Assembly: GCA_036250195.1 (NCBI GenBank)
Contig: JAVHZZ010000004.1
Location: forward strand, 142,737,729-142,801,728
Length of the DNA stretch: 64,000 nucleotides
Source of the DNA: Mixophyes australis
Lineage: Eukaryota; Chordata; Amphibia; Anura; Limnodynastidae
Direction of reading: 5' to 3'
The notes beneath the pieces were generated by a model that saw only the letters and a program-made list of their open reading frames with translations, was not told where the DNA came from and searched no databases. Position numbers and translations under genes: made by a program. This document shows, piece after piece, positions 1 through 11,089 of the stretch; the first letter of the stretch is position 1, and every line of letters begins with the position of its first letter.

Positions 1-718
1 GAAGAACTGCTGAAGCGAATTTAGAAACATTCCTGAAGTGGCCAACAAAAGCAATTTAGCTAAATGGATTTGGAGGAAAACCGTCTCCCATACTGGTCGG
101 TACAAATTGCTTTTCCCTGTCAACAATAGACATAACGCATGTCTCTCCATGGAGGAACAAGCCTACACCTGCCTAAGTCATAACATGCATGGAGAAACAG
201 AGTTATGACAGCACAGTAACTGCTAGCTGAGTCATGCATAAAAAGCTCTGACTTCAAAATAATACAGAGGTATTCAAAATAATACAAATCCAAGTCAAAG
301 GGCCCAAAAAACGTACAATCACATAACACTATCTCAATAGAACAAATAGATCATTATAGTAACATAGTATGTTTTTGTTTGAAGATTTTACTATTTTGAC
401 GATAGTATACATTACTTCCATTAACACTTTTCAGCAATTCTTCAATAAAGTTAACTTACAGAGTGAAACCTCTAAGAAATAACCTTCTCAATACACAACT
501 TATATGCTAAGATTCATTGTTGTAAAGTAGCAGCAACTGTGGCCTCTATGGCTTATGTAGTGTATTTTCGAAGCTTTTCACCAGAGATATTTATTACTTA
601 ATAGTGACAATTGTGCCCTTAAATCTGGATGTAACACTATACCTACCCCGAGATGGCACCCACACCATGTCTTTGCCACATTCCCTGTGTTTTAAACTGT
701 CAACGGTAATCTACGACA
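1..718. other. AT-rich intronic or intergenic DNA
   Basis: I see no exon, RNA gene or recognisable repeat. Since FBXO22 runs leftwards off the window, this is probably inside its intron 2. No match to FBXO22 exon 3 was found on the minus strand, but a short exon could be missed by eye. Confidence 0.5.
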
Positions 719-726
719 CACACAGG

Positions 727-942
727 CAGGCGCGGGCTGGCAAGATGCGCCCGCCTGTGCGCTGAGGCGGGCGCGTCACATGACATTTTTACCGGCAGCC
801 GTCATGTGATGCGGCCGCCGGTAATAATTTGGTTATAGTGCAGCCGGGGGGAGGGGGATCTGGGCGGCCAGCACTAACAATGCATAAACTGAGCGGCCTG
901 GGGGACCGATGCCCCCCTGCCCCCCGGGCCAGCCCGCCCCTG
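727..942. mobile_element. hAT-type MITE, 216 bp, GC-rich
   Basis: A GC-rich block in AT-rich DNA. It begins CAGGCGCGGGCTGG and ends CCAGCCCGCCCCTG, imperfect terminal inverted repeats. It is flanked by identical 8-bp copies of CACACAGG (719-726 and 943-950). An 8-bp target duplication with CAG-type ends is characteristic of hAT transposons. It holds no transposase and must be non-autonomous. The reading frames across it are by-products of its GC content. Confidence 0.85.
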
Positions 943-950
943 CACACAGG

Positions 951-1813
951 CAGCAGAAGCTTAATCTCAATATGGGATAAGGTGTTCACATACGTAGGGA
1001 TGATTGAGCGCCATCTTACCTTTCTTTGGCCCGGAGTTTGCTCCATGATCATTAAGTGACTCGGAGTCTGTGAGGTATAGAAAGATCTCTGGAATAATAT
1101 ATACCTTCTGCAAGAAAGAGAATAAATTGAGCTTCAGCATCAGTTTTCAGAAGTGGACAATTGTTCGGGAGATCTACCGTACGTTATCCAAATGAGATAT
1201 TTACATGTTGTTACAAACTCCGCACCATCTAATATTAGATGTATATACTAAACTTAACATATACACAACAGCGAGGAAAATGTATTTGGGACAGTTAATT
1301 TGATGATTGTATTATACATTGCATAATTAAACATTTAAGGGACACGTTGAATGGACTGAAAAGAGTGACGAAGGGAAGTAATGACAATTATAAGGAGCTA
1401 TACCAGATTTCCAAAATAAGAAAAGAAAGAAAAAAAAAGAAAAAGAAGAATGATCACTGCATTTCAGTGTTTCTTCCATAGCAACTTTGATGAACACTGC
1501 TAAACAATTTAATGAGGAGGGTAACACAGAGTAAGGGAATTAAATTGGCAGGTATGCCAGGTAACAAAGTCCAAGCCTGTACAGAAAATTTAAATAGAAG
1601 CTAATCAATGATCCAAAGTAAAAAGGGAAATTATTTCTGTATTTAAGAATTTGATACTTAAAAAAAAATAAAAAAAAATTAAAAAAAATGTCCCAAATGG
1701 AAGTGAAAGGACAGGTTATATGAAATGTGATAAAATGTGACAAAATATGATGGGAGGCAAAAATTATTGATAAAAGAATGAAAATTGCATGCAGGGTACT
1801 AAATTAAAAGTTA
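951..1813. other. AT-rich DNA with a short dispersed-repeat fragment
   Basis: No gene seen. Bases about 1,489-1,530 (core AACACTGCTAAACAATTTAA) recur inverted at about 3,618-3,660, so both are fragments of one unidentified dispersed family. The short minus-strand frame at 1,327-1,527 crosses an A/G-rich run and is not a gene. Confidence 0.4.
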
Positions 1814-1818
1814 CACAA

Positions 1819-2118
1819 TTATTATTATTACTATTTATTTATATAGCACTACTAATTACGCAGCCCTGTACATAGAACTCACTCACATCAGTCCCTGCCC
1901 CATAGGGGCTTACAGTCTAAATTCCATGACACAGACGGGTCAATTTTGTTAGCAGCCAATTAACCTACTAGTATGTTTTTGGAGTGTGGGAGGAAACCGG
2001 AGCACCCGGAGGAAACCCACACTGAGAGAACATACAAACTCCACCATGATTGGGAATTGAACTCATGACTCCAGTGCTGTAAGGCAGAAGTGCTAACCAC
2101 TTAACCACCGTGCTGCCC
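1819..2118 (-). mobile_element. V-SINE (tRNA-derived SINE), near full length
   Basis: Read on the minus strand, the element starts GGGCAGCACGGTGG at 2,118. It has an A-box-like TGGTTAAGTGG and a B-box-like GTTCAATTC, the pol III promoter of a tRNA-derived head. Next comes the conserved central domain (GGGTTTCCTCCGGGTGCTCC), and it ends in an AT-rich trinucleotide tail. CACAATTA flanks it on both sides (1,814-1,821 and 2,118-2,125), a probable target duplication that shares a base or two with the element ends. The central domain defines the V-SINE superfamily of fishes and amphibians. Confidence 0.85.
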
Positions 2119-2125
2119 ACAATTA

Positions 2126-2690
2126 AATAAATATTAGAAAAGAAGATAACATAATACAGGAGATGAAAAGTACATGTAATTAAACAAAAGTATTATAATA
2201 AAAAATGACATGTAATGCAAGAAAAGGAATGAAAGGACTTGTAATGGAATAAATATATATATTAGAACGGAAATGACATACATGCAAATTATAATATAAT
2301 AAAACTAATTTAAAGCAGGATACTGGATGAACAGGTTATATGAGAAACAGAATAAAACGAACAAGTAACGAAATACCCACATTATGTAAAAATGAAACAA
2401 AAGGAACACAAAGAAGGGATTGAATGAGGTTATATATTAAATATAGAATAAAAATGATATGCAATGGAAAGAACATGTTGTATAATATGGAAAACTGATT
2501 TAAAAGAAACACTGCTAAGATTATATATTGGAATCAGAATAAAAATGACATGCAATGCAAGTAATGGAAAGAGCAAGTTATATAATATATAAAAGCAACA
2601 TATAATGAACATGATGTTATAGACAAGTAGGCTAATATATTAGAATGAGTATAAAAATATGGCAGGTAACATAAGCATGGAGCAGGTCAT
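2126..2690. repeat. Degenerate AT-rich tandem repeat
   Basis: Diverged units recur about every 45-90 bp, built around GGTTATAT, AATAAAAATGACATGCAATG and GTTATATAATAT. One unit lies left of the SINE at about 1,711-1,735, so the SINE may have inserted into the array. No coding content. Confidence 0.5.
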
Positions 2691-4826
2691 GGGTCAGCGG
2701 AGTGGATGTCAATTAGTTTGATGATCAACAGATGGAACTACCTGCACTACTCCGGAATATTATGGGGCCCAGATGATAGTAGATTCTGGACCCCAGTGTC
2801 GGGCATGTCTGCTCTGTGAACGAGGGGTGTAGAGAGGACAGTTTGGTGACGCTTTACAGGTCAGGCAGGCAGCAAAGGTGGTGGAGGCCAAGTATTCCAT
2901 AGGTAAAGGCCTCAGGACTAGCAGCGGTCACCTGTATTGATGACGGTCAACAAGGGCTAGCTAGGGGCGGCAGTGAGAAGGGCCACAGTGAAGGAAGACT
3001 ACAGCTGAACATGTGCCTCCAGTCAGATAAATATCAATCAATCTGTCCAGTTCAATGCAAGAGACAGCTTCTATTATTATGCTCTATTGAATAGAAATAG
3101 ATAGATGGGGTCCTTCTATGCTGTGAAATTATGTGGCAGCCTTAACATACACAGCACAGTCTGGCTTACCTTGCAGGTAATGCCCCCTCCCACCATATAC
3201 TACATAGGGAAAAAAGGTAGGATGTGATAAGTTGTGAAAAATAAAAAAAAGTTAACATTCTTTCACCCAAACTACTTTAAAGAACGGTCATCTATAAGAA
3301 GTAATAACTAGACTCGAATAATTATAACCTTTATTTGTTAACTTCATCAAGATGTCATAAAAGGTTTTCTTAAATTTAAAAAAGAGATTTCTATTCTTAT
3401 TCTACCCTTCATTTGGCAGAGAAAAGAAAAACAATAACATAATTCACCATTTTTACAGTATATATCAGTACATCAATTATCTATTCTATTATCTGGAATA
3501 CTTGTGTCTTAAGAGTTTTCCAGATAAGTGTTTTCCTCCATAAACTGGAGTACCACCTAAAACATACTACATTACACCTACAATTTATCCCTATATTTTC
3601 CACACCTTCCCTGGCATTCCCCTCCACATTAAATTGTTTAGCAGTGCTCATCATATCGATTATAGGAGGCAATGCTCAATGAGCATTTATCTGTATGACA
3701 TTTTCATAGAACAGCAGCAATTATTTATCTTTTTTTTTCCTCTCTGGCTTTCAGAGCTGTATGAATGTTAAATGCAATAGACCTTTTGCCACCTGCAAAA
3801 TCCCTTCTAATTCAGGTATACAGTGCGCACTGGAGAATTGATCTGAGTCACACACACACAGTTGTCTGGAATAATTAGTTCTCTTTTACTGAAACTGGTA
3901 TATTAATATTTATACAAAAAAACATAGCATACCCTCTTGTGGTTACACAGTATAATATTTAACACAATCCTTTACATTGTAGTTATGACCTTAAATCAAT
4001 TGTACAAAGATATCTGTAAATCTTACTTAGTGCAGGACAGACAGCTCATCTTGCTTATTTCTACTGAAAATGAGTTATATCTAAGTTTTTGAAGCAAATC
4101 CGCTCATCATTAAAACAGAGGTTGTTAATCTAATTGGAAATTCCTTTAGCTATGAAGATCTGTAGTTAATCATTTTTAACTAATTGACTTCTACATTACC
4201 TATTTCTATGAAAGCTATACATTGCTTAATTAAAAAGATCATAACTTCTTTTACAATGAGTCAACAGGTTTCTAAATAAGAGGTCCAGTACCTGTATATT
4301 TAATTTTCAAAAAAACATTTTACATATCCAAGTCCAAAGTAATACATGAATACATAATGCACGTAAGAGGAAGTGTTGCAAAGGACTGTGTAGGAATGTG
4401 TATTGAACTATAGTTACAAGCACCAATAAATAAGGAGTTTAACAAGTTTAACTGCACCAGTTAAAAGGTAATAAAAACACATGCCTTAATGAACTACTCT
4501 ATTCTGAATGTCGCTAAATGAATTGATAATTTATAACATTTATTGCAATACATAACCTGTATAATACCATACAACATTAATGTACTTTCATAAGATCCCT
4601 TAGTGAATTTGCATTCCATATTCCACTTGAGACTTTCATTTTCTTATATTACTCCCTATCTTATTTTATTTCCTCTGTTCAGTCTTTTTTCATTAATGCA
4701 CTTTACTGCTGTTTAGTATACTGCCACATTAAATAGATTTCACATAAAGCTAGTCAACAGTAAGCAATATCTATGTCTTGCAGATTACAAACTGGAATAG
4801 AATTTAAGAGAATATTTATCTCTTAC
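2691..4826. other. Probable FBXO22 intron 2
   Basis: Non-coding as far as I can see. A GC-richer patch at about 2,690-2,990 gives no FBXO22-like translation. The minus-strand frame at 3,481-3,672 includes the dispersed-repeat fragment described at 951-1,813 and is not a gene. The rest is plain AT-rich sequence. Confidence 0.45.
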
Positions 4827-4965
4827 CTCAAGGTCTTCTCTGACAACTTGGACCAGTGAGTGACCACCCAAATCAATGTCCCCTTTTCCAGTGGAGGATA
4901 ACCATGTGACCCTTTGCCTTACTTTCAGTTTACGGAATGCACAATCCCTCCACAGTCTACAGACA
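4827..4965 (-). CDS. FBXO22: FBXO22 exon 2
   Basis: Encodes the end of the F-box (VCRLWRDCAFRKLKVRQRVTW) and runs to LVQVVREDLE. The acceptor reads TTGTTGTAG and the donor GAG|GTAAGAG. Length is 139 nt: one base completes the split Cys codon, then 46 full codons. The next intron is phase 0. Confidence 0.9.
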
Positions 4966-6353
4966 CTACAACAAAAAGATCGTTTTAGAGCTTTTATTTC
5001 CCCTTGTTTTAGAAAATAAATACATTTTAGGGGGGTAGACAGATGTGCACAAGGGAGAAGGCGAAGTAACCGAATAGAGTAAGAGAGAAGAGCTGGGTGT
5101 GGTTCAAGTTAATTGTTTTAGGTTTCACACTGTTGATTTGCATTAGATATATCAGCTCCTCTATCCAAATAAAAAATTAATTCTAAATCCAAAAAGACAC
5201 GACAGAGGGAGTGACCTGAATTCCATAAGGATTAATCTTGATAGTCACTAAAACATCTTACTGATATACAAGTCCTGAGAATGGTGGGCATATCTCACTT
5301 TAAGGGACACCCGGCTACTATAAGCATGCTTGCCTAGTCAACAGGTAGCCAGATCAAGTCCACATGAGTAAAGTTCAACAGTTAAGGTCAGGATTAGATT
5401 AGGCCAGAGTCACTAACAATTAGGCAGATATAGGACCAAATCAGTATTCAGAGGCTAACAATCAGGAAAATACAGTAGTGGCATGGAGGCTAAAAGTGTC
5501 ATCCAAATTAAAGGGATAGGTCTGATCCGGAGTCAGAAGAAGTTAAAGCACCAAGTAGTAGTGATTGTACCAGCCTGGTACTTGGAATAACTCCTCAAGG
5601 GCACTGTACCACATGTGCCCTGATCCAGGGCACATGTGGTATAATTTATAGGCGACATGCACCTATAAATTACTGAGACAGGTGCCCACACAGGTGAGTC
5701 CCAGGATGGCTGGATGTGTCACTGTGAGCATTGTTGCCAATCACTTTCAGCAAAATGCACCAGATACCAAACACAGAATAATGGTGCAAATGGGTATGAC
5801 TGCAAAAGTGAGCACTGACATCACATTAAAATTAACACTGAATAAATCTTTTAAAAAAATATAAGCAGCCAGTGGGTAGGAGCCTGCCAAAATACCCCAG
5901 CAAAAACAAGTATTTTAAAGGCTGTAGTGCAGAGTTGTAAAACCAATTATTGGCTATTCACTGTGGCAGTTATTTTCAGCTAATGTGATTCAGTCTTCTT
6001 TCCAGAGTTCTCTTTTGACCATATGTAATCTTCGCTGTTACACCCTTGTTATAACTGTTCTACTTACGAGCATGGATCAGGCAACAGGTGGCTGTCAGCA
6101 CTAGCATGCTGTGATTTGTATTTTCACAACAGCTGGCGAGCCAGAGAATACAAGCGTACATACACTATACATAAAGCAGCTGTAAATAGACACACCAGGC
6201 TGCTCTCAGCAGGGATTTGCTAGGTAAAAAGCTCATCACTCTCTCCACCACCTCGGCCAGGGTACTTAGCACGTAGTGCCCCTGCCTCTCCAGGCTGCTG
6301 TGTGTTCTAGGCCCGTTACTTTCCAACACTTCCCCAAACGAATCCATTTCCAT
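4827..6353 (-). CDS. FBXO22: F-box only protein 22, exons 1-2 (partial at window edge)
   Basis: FBXO22 is the substrate-recognition subunit of an SCF ubiquitin ligase (SKP1-CUL1-F-box) and known for targeting KDM4 demethylases, methylated p53 and BACH1. Exon 1 is 6,353-6,196 and exon 2 is 4,965-4,827, joined in frame to give 99 codons. The F-box lies at roughly residues 27-70, recognised from YVLSTLAEVVERVMSFLP, then KSLLRAACVCRLWRDC across the splice. The C-terminal FIST-type domains lie beyond the left edge. The start at 6,353 has G at -3 and +4; in-frame ATGs at 6,362 and 6,464 would lengthen the N-terminus, and another lies at 6,347. The gene sits downstream of UBE2Q2 on the same strand, as in mammals. 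Confidence 0.9.
4966..6195 (-). other. FBXO22 intron 1, with a 16-bp-arm hairpin
   Basis: A 1,230-bp intron. At 5,607-5,641 there is a perfect inverted repeat: TACCACATGTGCCCTG, a 3-nt loop, then its complement. No larger element was recognised. A short plus-strand frame at 5,682-5,864 has no similarity that I recognise. Confidence 0.7.
6196..6353 (-). CDS. FBXO22: FBXO22 exon 1 (coding part)
   Basis: Encodes a short variable N-terminus, then the start of the F-box. The exon closes after GCAGCCTG. The donor GTGTGTC is weaker than the GTRAGT consensus, but the split Cys codon and family match (LLRAACVCRLW) require this splice. Reading past the donor gives AWCVYLQLL and a stop, unlike any F-box. 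Confidence 0.85.
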
Positions 6354-6560
6354 CCCAGACATTATCACATAATAACAACTCCTCCAACATCCGCCGGAAG
6401 TTGCCCGCGTCACGGAGTCTAGCAGCCGCTTGTCATAGGAAACTGGCAGACGTACTCCGGGCATAGTCTCAACTGATCAGCCGCTCGCCCGCCATGTTTG
6501 ATTTGGGAAATATTATTCAATGACATATATCTGTGGTTTGCATAATATTGCCGTGTAATC
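6354..6560 (-). promoter_or_regulatory. FBXO22: FBXO22 5' UTR and probable promoter
   Basis: Locally GC- and CpG-enriched relative to its surroundings, directly upstream of the FBXO22 start. No TATA box is obvious at a useful distance. In-frame ATGs at 6,464 and 6,362 lie within it. The transcription start cannot be placed from sequence alone. Confidence 0.45.
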
Positions 6561-6849
6561 CTTATATAATCCTTGTAACTATATTATACTGAGAAAATAA
6601 AATTGTAATGGCGCTAATCACAAACACAATAGAATCGGTATCAACATAATAGCTGATTTTACTGAAATAGTAATTGGTTTTAAGCATTTGCCTGGTGTTT
6701 TTTGTCCCTGGTATATTACCTGTTTGTTGCCTTATAATATATACCAACTGCCTAAACGTTTAAAATACAATTAAAGGGAACGTGTTTTAACATTGGAGGG
6801 GCGTTCTTTCCATCAGCTCCAGGTGACTGATTAAATGAAATACTTATAT

Positions 6850-7440
6850 CATACTTGCCAACTCTCCCTGAATGTCAGGGAGACTCTCTCACTCCCTGAA
6901 GAGTCTGGCATTCTCCCTGATGCTGAGCCAGTCCAAGACGTGGTTGGCTTCGCCATCTGTGGCATGATGACACAGTTCTGAAATTGTGTCCTATGTCCAT
7001 GTATTGATGCCTATGGAGGTGGCCATTTTCCAATATTTAATGAAAGTCTGACAGGTAAGACAACATGACTTCAGTAATGGAGACAGAAATGTTAAAGACA
7101 CTTCAGTCTCTAGAGATTCATTAGCTGCTTTTCTTTAACGCATAGTTGCCTGCTATCCCGGAATGTCCAGGAGACTCCACATTTCTGGGAGACCTCCAGG
7201 GCTCCCTAAAGAGCAGGGCAACCTGCCGGTTCTCGCCCCGCAATAGAAAAGTGGAGGGGAGCGTGGCTTAATGATGCAAATATCACACCATCTTTGCCCC
7301 GTCCCCTGCTGTAATTGGCCAAAATTGTGACATTTGTTTAGGGGGCGGGGATAAATGAACCGCATCATCAAGCCCCGCCCCCGCATGCCAACCTTCCTCG
7401 GGATTTTCTTGAAGCCAAAGAGGAAAAGTTGTCAAGTATG
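6850..7440. mobile_element. hAT-like element with CATACTTGCC ends, 591 bp
   Basis: Begins CATACTTGCCAACTC and ends GTTGTCAAGTATG, inverted copies. It is flanked by identical 8-bp duplications ACTTATAT (6,842-6,849 and 7,441-7,448). The inside is two GC-rich modules with Cs and Gs around short palindromes such as GGAATGTCC, without a transposase. The same element lies inverted at 40,060-41,131, with fragments near 43,196 and 49,345-49,519. Target length suggests hAT mobilisation. Confidence 0.85.
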
Positions 7441-7628
7441 ACTTATATTCTGTTTAAAATTATAAACAGAAGCTTCCTTCAACTGCTAAGCACCTTCACT
7501 TGTGGCAGATTTTTCAAATCCTGGACCTTGCCCTGATTGCAACCTCCCACAGGACTGCTCCATTTTGGAGGTAATGTGAGATAAATACCTGCAGCTCCCT
7601 CAGTGGGACTACTCATAACAAAACACCA

Positions 7629-7805
7629 GGGAGTATATTTACTAAACTGTGGGTTTGAAAAAGTCCAGATGTTGCCTAAAGCAACAAATCATATTCTAGT
7701 TATCATTTCTTTTCTACATTATACAAAATGACAGCTCGAATTTCATTGGTTGCTACAGGCAACATCTCCACTTTTTCAAACCTGTAGTTTAGTAAGTATA
7801 CCCCC
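7629..7805. mobile_element. Palindromic MITE (TTTACTAAACTG family)
   Basis: Near-palindromic: AGGGAGTATATTTACTAAAC at the left and GTTTAGTAAGTATACCCCC at the right. Internal arms GTTTGAAAAAGT and AACATCTCCACTTTTTC pair through the GTTGCC/GGCAAC stems. Related pieces lie at about 54,920-55,045 and 52,990-53,022. The superfamily is undetermined and the target duplication is unclear. Confidence 0.7.
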
Positions 7806-8049
7806 AGGAGGAAAATGCTTTCAAATAAATATTACTTGAAATATACACCTTAGAACAGTGGTTCCCAAACTTTTGCAGTTCGCGGCACCCTTAGAGTCTC
7901 CATAATTTTTTTAAGGCACCCCTCCAAAATAATTACCGAGCAGTCCTGTTTTAGAAGTAGTTGGGTCAAAAAAATTGTAATAAGTATTTAGGTCAGGACA
8001 AAAATGCTTATTTAGTTGTATGCAAAAATGCCCCCTCTGCATCCAGACA

Positions 8050-8890
8050 CTCTGCCCTCTTTGCCCTCTCTCACGCTGTCCCCCCTCCTCTGTCACGCTG
8101 TCCCCCCTCCTCTGCCCTCTGTCACCCTCCTGTCACAATGTCCCCCTCCACTGCCCCTCTCACGCTGTCCTCCTTCTCCGCCCACTGTCCCAGCTCATCT
8201 GCCCTCTGTCCCCCTCCTCTGCCCTCTGTAACGCTGTCCCAGCTCCTCTGCCCTCTGTCAAGCTGTTCCAGCTCCTCTGCCCTCTGTCCCTCTCCTCTCA
8301 CGCTGTCCCCCTCCTCTGCCCTCTGTCACGCTGTCCCAGCTTCTCTTGCCCTCGGTCCCCCTCCTCTGCCCTCTCACGTTGTCCCCCTTCTCTGCACTCT
8401 GTCACGCTGTCCCAGCTCCTCTGCCCTCTGTCAAGCTGTCCCAGCTCCTCTGCCCTCTGTCCCCCTCCTCTGCCCTTGGTCCCAGCTCCCAGCTCCTCTG
8501 CCCTTGGTCCACCTCCTCTGCCCTCTGTCACAGCTCCTCTGCCCTCTGTCACAGCTCCTCTGCCACGCTGTCCCCCTCCTGTCACGCTGTCACTCTCCTC
8601 TGTCCCCCTCCTGTCACGCTGTCACTCTCCTCTGTCCCCCTCCTGTCACGCTGTCACTCTCCTCTGTCCCCCTCCTGTCACGCTGTTACTCTCCTCTGTC
8701 CCCCTCCTGTCACGCTGTTACTCTCCTCTGTCCTCCTCCTGTCACGCTGTTACTCTCCTCTGTCCCTCTCCTGTCACTCTCCTCTGTCCCTCTCCTGACA
8801 GGCTGTCACTCTCCTCTGTCCCTCTCCTGTCACGCTGTCACTCTCCTCTGTCCCTCTCCTGTCCCCCTCCTCTGCCCTCTCTCACTTTGC
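8050..8890. repeat. Pyrimidine-rich minisatellite
   Basis: Roughly 25-35-bp units made of CTGTCCCCCTCCT, CTGCCCTCTGTCACG and CTGTCCCAGCTCCTC variants, with higher-order blocks (from about 8,570 the unit becomes CACGCTGTCACTCTCCTC). It leaves all three plus frames open for long stretches, which explains the long Ser/Pro/Leu/Cys-only frames here; they are not genes. Strand asymmetry (C/T on plus) is extreme. Confidence 0.9.
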
Positions 8891-8903
8891 CCCCTCTGCC
8901 GCG

Positions 8904-9081
8904 CGCCAGCCATAACAAAAACCAAACAGAAACACTTACCAATCCGCGCGGCGCCGGGACCCAGCATCCTCCTCTCTCACGCAGCTGTCACTTATATGAC
9001 AGCTGCGTGAGAGAGGAGGATGCTGGGTCCCGGCGCCGCGCGGATTGGTAAGTGTTTCTGTTTGGTTTTTTTATGGCTGGC
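8904..9081. repeat. Long near-perfect inverted repeat
   Basis: Arms of about 85 bp meet at about 8,992. The central part, from ACACTTACCAATCCGCG to its complement, is essentially perfect, with only a few bases of loop (around CTTATA). The GC-rich stem includes GCGCGGCGCCGGGACC. It closes the right part of the hAT element and would fold into a strong hairpin. Confidence 0.9.
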
Positions 9082-9156
9082 CCGCGGCACCCCTGAGACA
9101 GCGCCGCGGCACTCCTGGGAGCCGCGGCGCACAGTTTGGGAACCGCCGCCTTAGAA

Positions 9157-11089
9157 GATGCGAGCACTCAGCCATACTTCAAAAATCCAAAAAGCTCAAT
9201 ACACTCAGACTGCTCTACATCAATGCAAAAGATTTCCTATCCTGTTTTTCACACAAAAAGCTTTTGAAAGGAAGCTGGTTTTACAAGTGTACAAGAGAGG
9301 TGTACAAAGGAAAGGCCACACAACAAACAGCCTGAAACATCTATAACCCTGTGTAGAATTGTGTCATCACCAATGGTCGAGGTGGAAATGTAGAAGTGGC
9401 GTTATGAAAAATGTAATGGGAATGTAAGTGAATGGAATTTAATAGTTTTACAATGAAGGCAGTAGGAGAAGTGGCGATATGATATAGCACTGTATACCCT
9501 CCACTTTCAACCACAGGTCATCACAATAAGTCAGGGCAAACCTGCTAACACTGTGACTGTCCTCCCAGCTAGCTTATCCTGCCTGAGCTTGCATGATCAC
9601 TCATCCCCTCAATCATCTAAAGTGATCTCACTCTGTGCCCTGATCTATAATCAGAGAATTCTTCGATATCTTGAAAAAGTATTGTCCAAACATTTTCTGA
9701 AATGTTCAATTAATTTAGCTAAACTACGAACCAAGATCTTAAACACAAACTTCAATAACCCTCGAAATTCAAACTTACCAATTTGGTGTCCTTCAACAAT
9801 TTACGCATAAAGACCTCTCATGCTATATACCATAAATACCAACATGTCGTAGGGAAAAAAGCCAGAGATGGCAACTAGTACAATACTTCAAGAAAAAATA
9901 ATAATCTTCCACACACGAATAGCAACATACTTGAATCCTTTATATCCACATGGAGTCAGACTTAGAGGAAAAATATCTCTCCCTAACCACTGTGATTGGG
10001 ATCCCAGTTACTGGGCAATAAAGTTTATCCCTCCGGCGACACTTTCTGTAGGTTTCTTAAACACCACCATGTGTACAGTTAAAATATTTTTGTATATCTC
10101 TACATTTTATGATTTAATGTTTGGTAACTGTAAGTGCCACTGCAGAAATGCATCCATAAATATGGACAACTCTATTGATATCCATTGGAGCCCACAGCTG
10201 CACCAATGGAGGGGGAGTAATAAACATTTGGGATATGTAATTTACAGTACCTGTAGGGGAGGGCTGTTCACAACTATCCCTGAAAACCATGTAAAGGGTT
10301 AAAATAGGGAGAACTTAATGTTACATAGTGAGGAGTTAATGAGCATTATCCCTGGTAATCTGCATAATGCTGGGAAGATTTGGATCCAATTGCATTCTTT
10401 CCTTTCATCACTCAGCCATACTAGAGTCATACACCTCAGAATGGTGACCTCTGCTTTAGGGGATGGAATCTCTTCTACAGTCTGCCCTCCTGGGATAAAA
10501 TCTCTATGATGAGTTAGTCCCGGTATCACCTCCTCCAACCAGTAGGCATGTGACAGTGTGGAAAAATCAGGGGACTTAAAAGAATCAGTGCCGGCTAGCT
10601 GTCTGACAGTACTGTCCAGAATCATGATTCTGGTTGTGCTGCTTAAGCAAATGTGTTGCTATAAGGACCATATCACGATGGAATTGGGCTCCAGCCCTTA
10701 TGATGGTACGTCTTTGTCTGCCTGTCAGAAGTCAGATCACATTGGTTTGGGTCACTGTCCATGTGACAGTGGGATATTGACATTGTATCACCCTTGTTAA
10801 GGACTCTGAGGAACTTTTGGTAACGTGCAACATTGTATACCCTTGTTCATTGTGTCACCTTATGCAATTGTGTGTGTGTGTGTGTGTGTATGTAAACTGT
10901 TGGGTTATTGTAGACATTTTCAGGGATTCTACAACTTAAATACATACTGGAGGTAATCTAGATAAAATATAATTGCCTAGGTGTCGATACATGTGCCCCA
11001 TTGAATATTAAGCCAGTAGATAAGACTTGCGGTCAGAGCCCCAAGGTTTATCCCTGGTGATATAGTGGTAATCCACAATTGTTAGAGAT
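9157..11089. other. Intergenic DNA, no gene recognised
   Basis: Between FBXO22 and the UBE2Q2 3' end. The longest frame (9,868-10,302, 144 codons) shows no domain, codon pattern or splice context that I recognise. A (TG)n microsatellite lies at about 10,869-10,890. Confidence 0.5.

Larger units (their letters stand above)
7856..9148. mobile_element. hAT-type non-autonomous element, 1,293 bp
   Basis: Starts CAGTGGTTCCCAAACT and ends AGTTTGGGAACCGCCG, with identical 8-bp duplications CCTTAGAA on both sides (7,848-7,855 and 9,149-9,156). CAG-type ends with 8-bp duplications indicate hAT. The interior is not a transposase: it is a pyrimidine-rich minisatellite followed by a long perfect hairpin. 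A partial second copy of its left end lies at about 57,600-57,770. Confidence 0.9.

Noticed and set aside
2040..2118. tRNA gene on the minus strand
   Set aside because: A and B boxes are those of the V-SINE head; no cloverleaf acceptor or anticodon arm can be drawn.
2690..2990. GC-richer patch considered as FBXO22 exon 3
   Set aside because: No frame gives FBXO22-like residues and no matching splice sites were seen.
7961..9051. Two long overlapping plus-strand frames (349 and 343 codons)
   Set aside because: They are translations of a pyrimidine-rich minisatellite in two frames, almost only Ser, Pro, Leu, Cys and Val, and end in the hairpin. Several frames are open at once, which is a repeat property.
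9868..10302. 144-codon frame in the intergenic region
   Set aside because: No recognised domain, atypical composition and no supporting neighbours; length is reachable by chance in 64 kb.
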